From Bacteroides clarus YIT 12056 (GTDB taxonomy: Bacteria > Bacteroidota > Bacteroidia > Bacteroidales > Bacteroidaceae), in NCBI RefSeq assembly GCF_900129655.1, contig NZ_FQWK01000003.1, positions 519,756 to 583,755 of the forward strand: a stretch of 64,000 nucleotides of DNA, in the 5' to 3' direction. Both the position numbers and the translations under genes were made by a program. The first letter of the stretch is position 1, and the number at the start of each line of letters is the position of its first letter. The notes below the pieces were generated by a model, which worked only from the letters and a program-made list of their open reading frames with translations, was not told where the DNA came from and searched no databases. Shown here piece after piece: positions 25,583 to 35,275 of this stretch.

Positions 25583-26431
25583 TTACTCAAACCGGAAAGC
25601 TGCCGCACACGCATATCCCTCTTCATAAAGAGCAGTCAGTTTGTTTATATCTCTTTCGATGCGGTCTACCACTATCGGCTTTTGCGGGCGTATAACGGTA
25701 ATCTCCCCCGCATCTTCCAGCCGTTCCACCAATTCCAGCTGCTCATTGTAGACACTGCTGCGCCGATTGATTGCCTCACGCAAATGAGGATATTTCTTAT
25801 AAATAAAAGGCGGAACTTTAGTCCCTTGAATATCCTTACGGTAGCCCCGGTTACGTGTCAGCACCACTACATTGCGGTCGTAACCGTCCCGGCGGGCGCG
25901 CATCAAAGGAATACTGTCCACAATGCCGCCATCCAGCATCGGGATATCATCCACATAGGTAATGGGGCAAACAAAAGGCAGACTGCTCGAAGCGCGGACA
26001 ATATCAATGACCCGTTCCTTATTCCGTTTTTCCTCAAAGTAATTGGCTTCCCCCGTCAGGCAGTTGGTCGTTACCATGACAAAACGTTCCGGGCGACGGA
26101 AATACGCATCATAATCGTACGGCAGGATATGTTCGGGAAACTCCCTGAACAGCAAGTCGAAATCCATGATATTGCGCTTTTTCAGCAGATACTTCAGTCC
26201 GATATAATTATATTTCTCCAACAGGTCTATATTGCTATACTTGGCACGTCCCCGCTGCCCCGACATATACGACAGTCCATTACATGCGCCTGCACTGACG
26301 CCAATCGTATAAGGAAAGCGGATACCCCGGTCCATAAAATTATCCAACACGCCGCAAGTAAAGACGCCGCGCATGCCGCCACCCTCAAGAACCAGGCCGC
26401 TTTGATTGTCCATACGTACTATTTTCTCCAT
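25583..26431 (-). CDS. Patatin-like phospholipase
   Basis: A 282-aa predicted lipid acyl hydrolase. The oxyanion loop is GLVLEGGGMRGVF (residues 12-24), the nucleophile serine is in IGVSAGA (about 43-49), and the Asp of the catalytic dyad is in LDGGIVDSIP near 165. No signal peptide is seen, so it is probably cytosolic or membrane-associated. The -7 box TATCTTTG is at 26452-26459 on the minus strand. It is a single-gene unit, and ssrA lies downstream on the same strand under its own promoter. The lipid substrate is unknown. Confidence 0.88.
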   Translation of the reverse strand: MEKIVRMDNQSGLVLEGGGMRGVFTCGVLDNFMDRGIRFPYTIGVSAGACNGLSYMSGQRGRAKYSNIDLLEKYNYIGLKYLLKKRNIMDFDLLFREFPEHILPYDYDAYFRRPERFVMVTTNCLTGEANYFEEKRNKERVIDIVRASSSLPFVCPITYVDDIPMLDGGIVDSIPLMRARRDGYDRNVVVLTRNRGYRKDIQGTKVPPFIYKKYPHLREAINRRSSVYNEQLELVERLEDAGEITVIRPQKPIVVDRIERDINKLTALYEEGYACAAAFRFE

Positions 26432-26523
26432 AAGTGTCAGAATTAACGTGCCAAAGATAGCTTTTGTTTACGATATTCTACCTATATTTGCGGCTACAAC
26501 TATAAATTAATAACAATTTAATC

Positions 26524-27726
26524 ATGATGAAAAAGTCTATACTGATCGCTGCCTTAGGACTGTTCAGTCTGAATACAATGGCACAGGACACCCCGAAAGA
26601 AGAGGGATTCGTCTTTACTACCGTAAAAGAAAACCCGATTACATCCATCAAGAACCAGAACCGTGCCGGCACATGCTGGTGCTATTCCGGACTGGCGTTC
26701 ATCGAATCCGAGTTGCTCCGTATGGGCAAGGGCGAGTACGACCTGTCAGAAATGTTTATCGTGCACAACACTTACTTAGACCGTGCCGACAAAGCAGTAC
26801 GCACACACGGCGATATATCTTTCTCGCAAGGCGGTTCGTTCTACGATGTGATATACGGTATGAAAACATTCGGCCTGGTGCCCGAAGAAGAAATGCGTCC
26901 GGGAGTGATGTACGGCGATACGCTGAGCAATCATAACGAGCTGACAGCCGTATCCGATGCCGTAGTGGCAGCCATCGCCAAAGGAAATCACCGCAAATTG
27001 CAGGCCGACAAAGACAACAACCTGCTTTGGAAGAAAGCCATCGCTTCCATACACGACATCTATTTGGGCGAACGTCCCGAAAAGTTCACCTACAAAGGCA
27101 AGGAGTATACCCCGAAGTCCTTTTACGAATCCACGGGCTTGAATGCTGATGATTACATCTCACTCACTTCCTATACTCACCACCCGTTCTACCAGCCGTT
27201 CGTTCTGGAAATCCAAGACAACTGGCGCTGGGCTTCTTCCTACAACTTGCCTATCGACGAGCTGATGCAAGTATTCGACAATGCCATCAACAAGGGTTAC
27301 ACCATCGCTTGGGGCAGCGACGTAAGCGAACAGGGTTTCACACGCGACGGTGTGGCCGTTATGCCTGATGCTGAAAAAGTTCAAGAGTTAAGCGGTTCCG
27401 ACATGGCGCACTGGCTGAAGATGAAACCCGAGGAAAAGAAACTGAACAGCAAGCCGCAACCGCAAAAATGGTGCACGCAGGAAGAACGTCAGTTGGCATA
27501 CGACAACTGGGAAACGACCGATGACCACGGTATGCTGATTTACGGTATCGCCAAAGACCAAGAGGGCAACGAATATTATATGGTAAAGAATTCTTGGGGA
27601 CAAGCCGGCACATACAAAGGTTTGTGGTATGCTTCCAAAGCGTTCGTGCGCTACAAAACGATGAACATCATCGTTCATAAGGATGCACTGCCCAAAGACA
27701 TTGCCAAGAAGCTGGGTATCAAGTAA
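26524..27726 (+). CDS. Exported C1-family (bleomycin hydrolase-like) peptidase
   Basis: A 400-aa papain-fold aminopeptidase. It has a signal peptide (MMKKSILIAALGLFSLNTMAQ). The catalytic Cys is in NQNRAGTCWCYSGLAFIESE (about residue 50), the His in DDHGMLIYGIA (about 338), and the Asn in MVKNSWGQAG (about 358). The order and spacing match PepC/bleomycin hydrolase rather than cathepsins. Export is unusual for that family but common for the Bacteroides members. The -7 box TATATTTG is at 26483-26490. Two ATGs are adjacent at the start. Confidence 0.9.
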   Translation: MMKKSILIAALGLFSLNTMAQDTPKEEGFVFTTVKENPITSIKNQNRAGTCWCYSGLAFIESELLRMGKGEYDLSEMFIVHNTYLDRADKAVRTHGDISFSQGGSFYDVIYGMKTFGLVPEEEMRPGVMYGDTLSNHNELTAVSDAVVAAIAKGNHRKLQADKDNNLLWKKAIASIHDIYLGERPEKFTYKGKEYTPKSFYESTGLNADDYISLTSYTHHPFYQPFVLEIQDNWRWASSYNLPIDELMQVFDNAINKGYTIAWGSDVSEQGFTRDGVAVMPDAEKVQELSGSDMAHWLKMKPEEKKLNSKPQPQKWCTQEERQLAYDNWETTDDHGMLIYGIAKDQEGNEYYMVKNSWGQAGTYKGLWYASKAFVRYKTMNIIVHKDALPKDIAKKLGIK

Positions 27727-27778
27727 CCTGAAGACCGACAATCGAGACACGTATAGTTTACTATCGTTTACCCAAAAC

Positions 27779-27835
27779 AAATTAAGAGTTTAATAGCAAT
27801 AAACAGGCAGTTTATTGCTATTAAACTCTTAATTT
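27779..27835. terminator. Perfect 26-bp inverted repeat between convergent genes
   Basis: Arms 27779-27804 and 27810-27835 are exact reverse complements around the 5-base loop AGGCA. They lie between the C1 peptidase and dxs stops and probably act as a bidirectional terminator, although the T run is short. A small second hairpin, TAAAC/GTTTA, follows at about 27844-27858. Confidence 0.75.
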
Positions 27836-27886
27836 ATCCCCATTAAACCGGGAGTTTATTTCGCCAAAGCTTATCTCCGCTTTTTC

Positions 27887-29647
27887 TCATCTTACCCTCT
27901 TTATATCATCCGCTATCTGCGACGCTGTCAAACGGTTATCCCGCAACAACTCGCTTATGTCATAGCGGTCTGCAAACTCTTTCTTGATACCATAATTCAA
28001 GACTTTCATATCCGACGAAGCATAGTAACGGGCAATCTTCTCTCCAAAGCCGCCATCGAGCACACCGTCTTCCAGAGTAACCACCAATGTATGATCGCAC
28101 TTCAAGTCCTCGAGCAGTTCTTCGTCCACACCCGTAATGAAACGAGGGTTGACAAGCGTTGCATCGATTCCGGTGTCCTCTTTCAGCTTCCTGACTACTT
28201 CCTCACCCAATTGATAGAAAGAACCAAGTCCGAGAACGGCAACCTTTTCGCCACGGCGCGACACTTCATAGCGGTTCAGCAGCTTGCCATAATCCTTTTC
28301 CGGCTCGATGCCGCGTGAAATAACCCCGTTGGCGGGAACACGGACGGCCACCGGATGCTTCGTCTGGTGAATGCCCCACTCCAACATAGCCAGATACTCC
28401 TCACGGCAGGTTGGAGCCAGATAGACCATATTCGGAATATTGCCGATGACCGGAATATCAAAAAGACAAAGGTGAGTGACATCGTTCATGCTCGACGCGC
28501 CGCCCCAAAAGACGAGAATCAATGCCGGATTGTTATTAATACACAGGTCTTGCGACAGCTGGTCGTAGGCACGCTGGATGAAAGTACTGTATACACCGAA
28601 GACAGGTTTTCCACCACCGGCAGCAATGGCGGAAGCCATGGCAACGGCATGTTCCTCGGCAATGCCCACATCAACAAACTGACGTCCCGCCTCTTCGCGA
28701 CGCTCCGCCGTAAAGCCGAAAACAGTGGGTGTACCCGCTGTGATACCGACAATGGTACGGTCTCGCTTCATCTCTTGCAGCAGGTAACGTGCCGTAAGGT
28801 CGCCATAATCTTCTTCATTACCGAAGTCAACCGACGGGTTACCCGTTTCCAAACTAAACGGAATACTGTAATGGAAACGTTCTTGCTGCTGCTCGGCAAG
28901 ACGGTAGCCTTTACCTTTAAGGGTATTGATGTGCACCACAACCGGATGGTCGATATCTTTCACTTTTTGGAAAGCGCTTATCAATGCCTGCACATCATTA
29001 CCGTCTTTTACGTACAGATAGTCCAATCCCATAGCGGTAAAGAAATTGCAAGGCGCCTGCCCGTCGGTATCACGCAACAGTTGCAGGTTACGATACAGTC
29101 CGCCATGGTTTTCGGCAATGGACATTTGGTTATCGTTCACAATCACGATGAAGTTCGTACCTAATTCGGCGGCATTGTTCAATCCTTCGAAAGCCTCGCC
29201 GCCGCTTAAAGAGCCGTCACCGATTACGGCTATCACATTGCCCGTATCACCTTTCAAATCACGCGCTTTGGCCAGTCCGGTGGCAAGGCTGACGGAAGTC
29301 GACGTATGTCCGATGACGAAGAAGTCGTGTTCGCTTTCCGACGGTTCGGTGTAGCCCGACACTTCATCATACTCGGCAGCGTTCATAAATGCCGCCTTAC
29401 GCCCCGTCAATATCTTGTGCGTATAGCTTTGGTGGGAAACGTCGTAAACAATCTTGTCTATCGGTGAATTGAATACGTAATGCAAGGCAATGGTAGCCTC
29501 TACCATACCCAGGTTCGGCCCTACATGACCGCCATGTTCGCTCAGCTTTTTCAGCAATACGCTGCGCACTTCTTCACTCAATGTTTCCAGTTCGCCCGCC
29601 GAAAGCCGTTTCACGTCGGCAGGCCCGTTAATCTTTTCTATATACAT
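27887..29647 (-). CDS. dxs: 1-deoxy-D-xylulose-5-phosphate synthase paralogue
   Basis: A 586-aa TPP-dependent enzyme, about 40-50 residues shorter than the standard Dxs. The TPP motif is GDGSLSGG followed by IVNDNQMSI (about 145-175), the second half has DVGIAEEHAVAMASAIA (about 330), and the transketolase C-terminal domain is complete. It should condense pyruvate and glyceraldehyde-3-phosphate for isoprenoid and thiamine synthesis. Because of its length and the altered GDGSLSGG, it may be the second Dxs copy found in Bacteroides, with a different role. The -7 box TATTTTTG is at 29728-29735 on the minus strand. Confidence 0.85.
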   Translation of the reverse strand: MYIEKINGPADVKRLSAGELETLSEEVRSVLLKKLSEHGGHVGPNLGMVEATIALHYVFNSPIDKIVYDVSHQSYTHKILTGRKAAFMNAAEYDEVSGYTEPSESEHDFFVIGHTSTSVSLATGLAKARDLKGDTGNVIAVIGDGSLSGGEAFEGLNNAAELGTNFIVIVNDNQMSIAENHGGLYRNLQLLRDTDGQAPCNFFTAMGLDYLYVKDGNDVQALISAFQKVKDIDHPVVVHINTLKGKGYRLAEQQQERFHYSIPFSLETGNPSVDFGNEEDYGDLTARYLLQEMKRDRTIVGITAGTPTVFGFTAERREEAGRQFVDVGIAEEHAVAMASAIAAGGGKPVFGVYSTFIQRAYDQLSQDLCINNNPALILVFWGGASSMNDVTHLCLFDIPVIGNIPNMVYLAPTCREEYLAMLEWGIHQTKHPVAVRVPANGVISRGIEPEKDYGKLLNRYEVSRRGEKVAVLGLGSFYQLGEEVVRKLKEDTGIDATLVNPRFITGVDEELLEDLKCDHTLVVTLEDGVLDGGFGEKIARYYASSDMKVLNYGIKKEFADRYDISELLRDNRLTASQIADDIKRVR

Positions 29648-29972
29648 AGCTTTTATTAAAATATATTGATTTAAAATTATTCTTGATTATCAGGTATCAG
29701 AAATATTTCCTGATATATTCAACGCTGCAAAAATACAACGGAAGAAACATTCGGGAAGTAGACGAATTACGGTTTGAATTACCATTTTTACGTTTTGCGT
29801 TTTTGCTCAAAATCTTCTCGGATGTGCATTTTTTACTTTGTTTTCTTGTCAAACCCAACTCTTTGCGTAAATTTGCACGCTGATAGTTAACCGGATAATT
29901 TCAGTAGCAGGACTCTACTACTCCTATTCCCGGCACTGACATGTAGAAATACTAATACTAATTATTAATAGC
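29648..29972. other. Divergent promoter region of dxs and the etf operon
   Basis: It holds the dxs -7 box (29728-29735, minus strand) and the etf promoter: TTG at 29846-29848, a 19-base spacer and TAAATTTG at 29868-29875 on the plus strand. The etf leader is about 90 bases with a small AGTAG/CTACT hairpin. No gene is seen. Confidence 0.6.
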
Positions 29973-30866
29973 ATGAGTTTGAAAATTGTTGTATTGGCAA
30001 AACAAGTTCCCGACACGCGTAACGTTGGGAAAGATGCCATGAAAGCCGACGGAACCATTAACCGCGCGGCACTCCCTGCCATCTTCAACCCCGAAGACCT
30101 GAATGCCCTTGAGCAAGCTCTCCGTTTGAAAGATGAACATCCGGGCTCCACCGTAACCATCCTGACTATGGGACCGGGACGCGCAGCCGAAGTTATTCGT
30201 GAAGGACTTTACCGTGGCGCTGACAACGGTTATCTGCTGACCGACCGCGCTTTTGCCGGAGCTGATACACTGGCTACTTCCTATGCCCTTGCCACCGCCA
30301 TCAAGAAGATTGGCGATTGCGACATCATCATCGGCGGCCGCCAAGCCATCGACGGTGATACGGCTCAAGTAGGTCCGCAGGTAGCGGAAAAATTGGGATT
30401 GACGCAGGTGACTTATGCAGAAGAGATTCTGAATGTAGACAAGGCCGCCAAGAAGATTACCGTAAAACGTCATATCGACGGTGGTGTGGAGACGGTAGAA
30501 GGTCCGTTGCCCATCGTTATCACCGTCAACGGAAGTGCCGCTCCCTGCCGTCCGCACAATGCCAAACTGGTACAGAAATACAAACGCGCTCTCGGCGCAC
30601 AGGAGAAAGCCGCCATTGAAAAAGAAGGCGCAGAACTGCCGTACGCAGCCCTTTATGAGAAATATCCTTATCTGAACATCACCGAGTGGAGTGTAGCCGA
30701 CGTAAACGGCGACCTCGTACAATGCGGTCTGAGCGGTTCTCCTACAAAGGTGAAAACCATTCAGAACATTTCATTCCAAGCCAAAGAAAGCAAGACACTG
30801 ACAGGCAGCGACCAGGATGTAGAAGATTTGATTGTTGAACTGTTAGCTAACCACACGATAGGATAA
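29973..30866 (+). CDS. etfB: Electron transfer flavoprotein subunit beta
   Basis: A 297-aa ETF beta subunit (FixA-like). It begins LKIVVLAKQVPDTRNV, has EDLNALEQALRLKDEHPGSTVTILTMGPGRAAEVIREGL in the first third, and the AMP-binding DIIIGGRQAIDGDTAQVGPQVAEKL near residue 115. With EtfA, encoded 4 bases downstream, it accepts electrons from the acyl-CoA dehydrogenase encoded third in this operon. A consensus promoter lies about 100 bases upstream. Confidence 0.95.
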   Translation: MSLKIVVLAKQVPDTRNVGKDAMKADGTINRAALPAIFNPEDLNALEQALRLKDEHPGSTVTILTMGPGRAAEVIREGLYRGADNGYLLTDRAFAGADTLATSYALATAIKKIGDCDIIIGGRQAIDGDTAQVGPQVAEKLGLTQVTYAEEILNVDKAAKKITVKRHIDGGVETVEGPLPIVITVNGSAAPCRPHNAKLVQKYKRALGAQEKAAIEKEGAELPYAALYEKYPYLNITEWSVADVNGDLVQCGLSGSPTKVKTIQNISFQAKESKTLTGSDQDVEDLIVELLANHTIG

Positions 30867-30870
30867 GATT

Positions 30871-31890
30871 ATGAATAATGTATTTGTATATTTAGAGATA
30901 GAAGGCACTACGGTTGCCGATGTCAGTCTCGAACTCCTGACCAAAGGTCGTAAACTGGCTAATCAGTTGGGCTGCCAGCTGGAAGCTGTTGCCGCCGGAA
31001 ACAATTTGGCAGGCATTGAAAAGCAAGTATTGCCCTTCGGCGTTGACAAACTACACGTATTCGACGCTCCGGGCTTGTTCCCATACACTTCCCTTCCCCA
31101 CTCTTCCGTCCTCATCAACCTGTTCAAAGAAGAACAACCGCAAATCTGCCTGATGGGAGCAACCGTTATCGGCCGTGACCTCGGTCCCCGCGTGTCTTCC
31201 GCACTGACCAGCGGACTGACCGCCGACTGTACTTCACTCGAAATCGGCAACCATGAAGACAAGAAAGAGGGTAAGACCTACGAAAATCTGTTGTACCAAA
31301 TCCGTCCCGCATTCGGCGGTAACATCGTAGCAACGATTGTGAACCCCGAACACCGCCCGCAAATGGCGACCGTACGCGAGGGCGTGATGAAGAAAGAGAT
31401 TCTGGATGCCAACTACAAGGGTGAAATTATCCGTCACGACGTTGCCAAGTATGTCCCCGAAACGGACTATGTAGTGAAGGTTATCGACCGCCACGTAGAA
31501 AAAGCCAAACACAATCTGAAAGGCGCCCCCATCGTTATAGCCGGCGGTTACGGCATGGGCAGCCGCGAGAACTTCGATATGCTGTTTGAACTGGCTAAGG
31601 AACTTCACGCCGAAGTAGGCGCCAGCCGCGCCGCCGTCGATGCAGGCTATGCCGACCATGACCGTCAGATTGGTCAGACCGGTGTTACCGTCCGTCCGAA
31701 ACTCTACATCGCTTGCGGCATCAGCGGACAAATCCAGCACATCGCCGGAATGCAAGAGAGCGGTATCATCATCTCCGTCAACAACGACGAAAACGCTCCT
31801 ATCAACACCATTGCCGATTATGTAATCAACGGTACGGTAGAAGAGGTTATCCCGAAGATGATTAAGTATTACAAACAGAATAGTAAGTAA
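30871..31890 (+). CDS. etfA: Electron transfer flavoprotein subunit alpha
   Basis: A 339-aa FAD-binding ETF alpha subunit. The C-terminal FAD domain carries the family motif: IVIAGGYGMGSRENFD near residue 212, GASRAAVDAGYADHDRQIGQTG near 248, and the terminal YIACGISGQIQHIAGMQES and INNDE-like SVNNDENAPI. It pairs with EtfB. The acyl-CoA dehydrogenase gene follows after 7 bases. Confidence 0.95.
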   Translation: MNNVFVYLEIEGTTVADVSLELLTKGRKLANQLGCQLEAVAAGNNLAGIEKQVLPFGVDKLHVFDAPGLFPYTSLPHSSVLINLFKEEQPQICLMGATVIGRDLGPRVSSALTSGLTADCTSLEIGNHEDKKEGKTYENLLYQIRPAFGGNIVATIVNPEHRPQMATVREGVMKKEILDANYKGEIIRHDVAKYVPETDYVVKVIDRHVEKAKHNLKGAPIVIAGGYGMGSRENFDMLFELAKELHAEVGASRAAVDAGYADHDRQIGQTGVTVRPKLYIACGISGQIQHIAGMQESGIIISVNNDENAPINTIADYVINGTVEEVIPKMIKYYKQNSK

Positions 31891-31897
31891 GAAAACC

Positions 31898-33604
31898 ATG
31901 GCTAATTTTTATACAGATATTCCGGAACTCAAGTATCACTTGAACAATCCGATGATGCAGCGTATCTGCGAACTGAAAGAACGCGGCTACGAAGATAAAG
32001 ACAAGTTCGATTATGCCCCGCAGGACTATGCGGACGCCATCGACTCATACGACAAGGTACTCGAAATCACCGGTGAGATTACGGGTGAGATTATCGCTCC
32101 CAATGCCGAAGGCGTGGACGAAGAAGGTCCTCATTGCGCCAACGGCCGTGTGGAGTATGCCAGCGGTACCAAACAGAACCTCGACGCTATGGTGAAAGCC
32201 GGCCTCAACGGCATGACCATGCCGCGTCGTTTCGGCGGGCTGAACTTCCCGATTACCCCGTACACCATGTGCGCGGAAATCGTAGCTGCCGCCGATGCCG
32301 GTTTCGGCAACATCTGGTCTTTGCAAGACTGTATCGAAACTCTTTACGAGTTCGGTAACGAAGACCAGCACAGCCGTTTCATCCCCCGCATCTGCGCCGG
32401 CGAAACCATGTCAATGGACCTGACCGAACCGGATGCCGGTTCCGACCTCCAAAGCGTAATGCTGAAAGCTACTTATGACGAGGCAAACAACTGCTGGCGT
32501 CTGAACGGCGTGAAGCGTTTCATCACTAACGGTGATGCCGACCTGCACCTCGTGCTGGCACGTTCGGAAGAGGGAACAAAAGACGGCCGCGGCCTGTCCA
32601 TGTTCATCTACGACAAGCGCGACGGCGGCGTAAACGTTCGCCGCATCGAAAACAAGTTGGGTATTCACGGTTCTCCTACCTGCGAACTGGTCTATAAGAA
32701 TGCGAAGTGCGAACTCTGCGGCGACCGCAAACTCGGTTTGATTAAATACGTAATGGCATTGATGAACGGCGCCCGCCTGGGTATCGCCGCCCAGTCCGTA
32801 GGTTTGTCACAAGCCGCCTACAACGAAGGTCTGGCTTATGCCAAAGACCGTAAACAATTCGGTAAAGCTATCATCGAGTTCCCCGCCGTATACGATATGC
32901 TGGCTATCATGAAAGCCAAATTGGATGCAGGCCGCGCTTTGTTGTACCAAACTTCACGCTACGTAGACATCTACAAGGCATTGGACGATATCGCCCGCGA
33001 ACGCAAACTGACCCCGGAAGAACGTCAGGAACAAAAGAAATATGCCAAATTGGCCGATTCTTTCACTCCGCTGGCCAAAGGTATGAACTCCGAATATGCC
33101 AACCAGAACGCTTACGACAGCATCCAAATTCACGGCGGTTCCGGTTTCATGCTGGAATATGCTTGTCAGCGCATTTATCGTGACGCACGTATCACCAGCA
33201 TCTACGAAGGTACTACGCAGTTGCAGACGGTAGCCGCTATCCGCTACGTCACCAACGGTTCCTATGCCGCCACCCTGCGCGACTATGAACTGATTCCGTG
33301 TAGCGAAGACATGCAACCGCTGTTGGATCGCGTTAAAGAAATGACGAACAAACTCGAGGCTTGTACCAATGCCGTTAAGGAAAGCGGTGACCAGGAATTG
33401 CTTGATTTCGTGGCCCGTCGTCTTTACGAAATGGCTGCCGTATGCGTAATGTCCCACTTGCTGATTCAGGATGCTACAAAAGCTCCCGAATTGTTCGCCA
33501 AGTCGGCACTGGTATACGTAAACTATGCTGAGTCTGAAATAGAGAAGCATTTCAACTTTATCCGCAAGTTTAAGGCTGAAGAGTTGGAAAGCTATCGCAA
33601 GTAA
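31898..33604 (+). CDS. Acyl-CoA dehydrogenase
   Basis: A 568-aa FAD enzyme, about 190 residues longer than classical acyl-CoA dehydrogenases, with a C-terminal helical extension. Landmarks: DLTEPDAGSDLQSVMLKA near residue 172, the domain 3 start GARLGIAAQSVGLSQAAYNEGLAYAKDRKQFGK near 290, and the base region IQIHGGSGFMLEYACQRIYRDARITSIYEGT near 410, whose YEGT supplies the catalytic Glu. It reduces ETF encoded by the two genes before it. The acyl substrate is not evident. A terminator follows. Confidence 0.93.
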   Translation: MANFYTDIPELKYHLNNPMMQRICELKERGYEDKDKFDYAPQDYADAIDSYDKVLEITGEITGEIIAPNAEGVDEEGPHCANGRVEYASGTKQNLDAMVKAGLNGMTMPRRFGGLNFPITPYTMCAEIVAAADAGFGNIWSLQDCIETLYEFGNEDQHSRFIPRICAGETMSMDLTEPDAGSDLQSVMLKATYDEANNCWRLNGVKRFITNGDADLHLVLARSEEGTKDGRGLSMFIYDKRDGGVNVRRIENKLGIHGSPTCELVYKNAKCELCGDRKLGLIKYVMALMNGARLGIAAQSVGLSQAAYNEGLAYAKDRKQFGKAIIEFPAVYDMLAIMKAKLDAGRALLYQTSRYVDIYKALDDIARERKLTPEERQEQKKYAKLADSFTPLAKGMNSEYANQNAYDSIQIHGGSGFMLEYACQRIYRDARITSIYEGTTQLQTVAAIRYVTNGSYAATLRDYELIPCSEDMQPLLDRVKEMTNKLEACTNAVKESGDQELLDFVARRLYEMAAVCVMSHLLIQDATKAPELFAKSALVYVNYAESEIEKHFNFIRKFKAEELESYRK

Positions 33605-33626
33605 GCGTTTTAACCCTTATATAAAG

Positions 33627-33665
33627 AACGTTCCACCCCGTTGATACAGGATGGAACGTTTTTTT
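33627..33665 (+). terminator. Terminator of the etf operon
   Basis: AACGTTCCA (33627-33635) pairs with TGGAACGTT (33652-33660), followed by TTTTT. Confidence 0.88.
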
Positions 33666-33683
33666 GTACCGCTGCCGCAGGCG

Positions 33684-33980
33684 TCAGTCCAAACCTCCCA
33701 ACAGCCTCAGCTTATTGTGCAATGAATAAATCTCCTGCTGCATACTTTCCATACGTTCCAATAAATGATGAATGGCATCAATACCTTCGATGTTGATAGA
33801 CAAGTCGTAATACATACGGCTGTAACGCTCTACATCAGGCAGTTGGGAAAACTGCAGACAACGTTCCCCGCCTTCCGTCAAAATATCTATCAAACCGCCT
33901 TCCTGCAACATCTCAATGAACGAGGGTTCTATGTGACACTTGTCGCAATACTCACTGATTATAATTAATTCGTTCTGCAT
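33684..33980 (-). CDS. CbpM-like chaperone modulator
   Basis: A 98-aa helical protein: MQNELIIISEYCDKCHIEPSFIEMLQEGGLIDI at the N-terminus has the MerR-like shape of CbpM. The middle reads RYSRMYYDLSINIEGIDAIHHLLERM, and a short coiled coil ends it. It lies 15 bases downstream of the cbpA-like gene, the arrangement seen for E. coli cbpA-cbpM, where CbpM binds the J domain and inhibits the co-chaperone. The identity is supported by context and size. Confidence 0.8.
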   Translation of the reverse strand: MQNELIIISEYCDKCHIEPSFIEMLQEGGLIDILTEGGERCLQFSQLPDVERYSRMYYDLSINIEGIDAIHHLLERMESMQQEIYSLHNKLRLLGGLD

Positions 33981-33995
33981 AACTCGTTCTCCTTT

Positions 33996-34964
33996 TTAGT
34001 TCATACTTTGAATTTTACGGAACATTTCTTTCTGCTGCTCCGTCAGATTCGTCGGTAACTTTACGGAATAAGTCACAATCAAGTCACCGAACTGACCTTC
34101 TTTCTTGTATACCGGAAAGCCCTTTCCTTTCAGACGGACTTTCGTTCCGTTCTGCGTTTCGGGCTTGACTTTCAGTTTCACCTGACCTTCCAATGTATCT
34201 ACCAACTTTTCACCACCCAGGAGCGCCGTATAGAGGTCGATATCCACATCTACATACAAGTCATCACCCAAGCGTTTGAATGCAGAGTCGTCCGCTATCA
34301 CGAAAGTAATGTACAGGTCGCCCGCCGGTCCACCGTTGATGCCCTCACCGCCATAGCCTTTCAGTTTAATGACTTGCCCGTTCGCCACACCGGCAGGAAT
34401 GGTGATACGGACATTCTTGCCGTTCACCGTCAATATCTGCTTATGGGTTTGGGCGGCATCCCGAAGCGACAGATTTAAATCGGCATGGAAGTCCTGCCCG
34501 CGAAAGCCGGCATTTGCTCCGCCTCCACCACGTGTACGGTGTCCGAACATCTGTTCAAAGAAGTCTGAAAAGCCGTCTGCACTACTCCCGGAAAACTCCT
34601 GTCCATCGGAAGAGTACCAGTATGTACCGCCCCCGTCCGTACCGAAACCGGCACCGCCTTGACCACCGAAGCCCGTACCGCCGAAACCTCCTGCACCGGC
34701 CTGCTGCCGTGCCCGCTTCTGAGCTTCAAATTCATCGGCGTGCTTCCAATGTTCACCATATTCATCATATTTCTTTCTTTTCTCAGGATCACTAAGCACT
34801 TCATTGGCCTCGTTGATAGCCTGGAACTTGTCTTTGGCAGTAGCGTCATTCGGATTCAAGTCGGGATGATACTTGCGCGCCAACTTACGGAACGCTTTCT
34901 TGATGTCATCCTGAGATGCCGTTTTGTCTACTCCAAGGACTTGATAATAATCAATATAAGCCAT
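33996..34964 (-). CDS. cbpA: DnaJ-class co-chaperone CbpA
   Basis: A 322-aa type II J protein. The J domain is at residues 1-70 with the HPD motif in [11 protein letters not shown] Gly/Phe-rich linker (about 85-155) follows. The C-terminal substrate-binding part has [43 protein letters not shown] and [24 protein letters not shown]. There is no zinc-finger domain, so it is CbpA-like rather than DnaJ. I found no consensus -7 box upstream, which would fit stress-specific control. Confidence 0.88.
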   Translation of the reverse strand: MAYIDYYQVLGVDKTASQDDIKKAFRKLARKYHPDLNPNDATAKDKFQAINEANEVLSDPEKRKKYDEYGEHWKHADEFEAQKRARQQAGAGGFGGTGFGGQGGAGFGTDGGGTYWYSSDGQEFSGSSADGFSDFFEQMFGHRTRGGGGANAGFRGQDFHADLNLSLRDAAQTHKQILTVNGKNVRITIPAGVANGQVIKLKGYGGEGINGGPAGDLYITFVIADDSAFKRLGDDLYVDVDIDLYTALLGGEKLVDTLEGQVKLKVKPETQNGTKVRLKGKGFPVYKKEGQFGDLIVTYSVKLPTNLTEQQKEMFRKIQSMN

Positions 34965-35275
34965 AGTTTATAAGTTTTGTATTCTAAAATGGATAGAACA
35001 AATAACACACCAACATTGTTTTTTAGAAACTAAAATGCGTAAACGAAAATTAAAAATCATTTCATATACATATAAGTAAATGATAAACAATAATTTATTA
35101 TTACTTACCTACTCCCTTCACACTTTATTTATTCTGAAATTTTGTAAATGACACATAATATCACCTAATTATTTATTCTAAATCTTCCTAAAATTGATAG
35201 AAACTGCTTTATTTGTATTGGGATAAAATCTGTTTTTACACAATTCCCCCAACCTTAAATAAAATAAAACCCCTT
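34965..35275. other. AT-rich intergenic region between divergent genes
   Basis: No gene or strong hairpin is seen. No clear TAnnTTTG box is found for either cbpA or the GH9 gene, so both may use alternative promoters. Confidence 0.4.

Noticed and set aside
25418..26446. Plus-strand frame across the ssrA 5' end and patatin gene
   Set aside because: It overlaps the tmRNA and is antisense to a clear patatin phospholipase.
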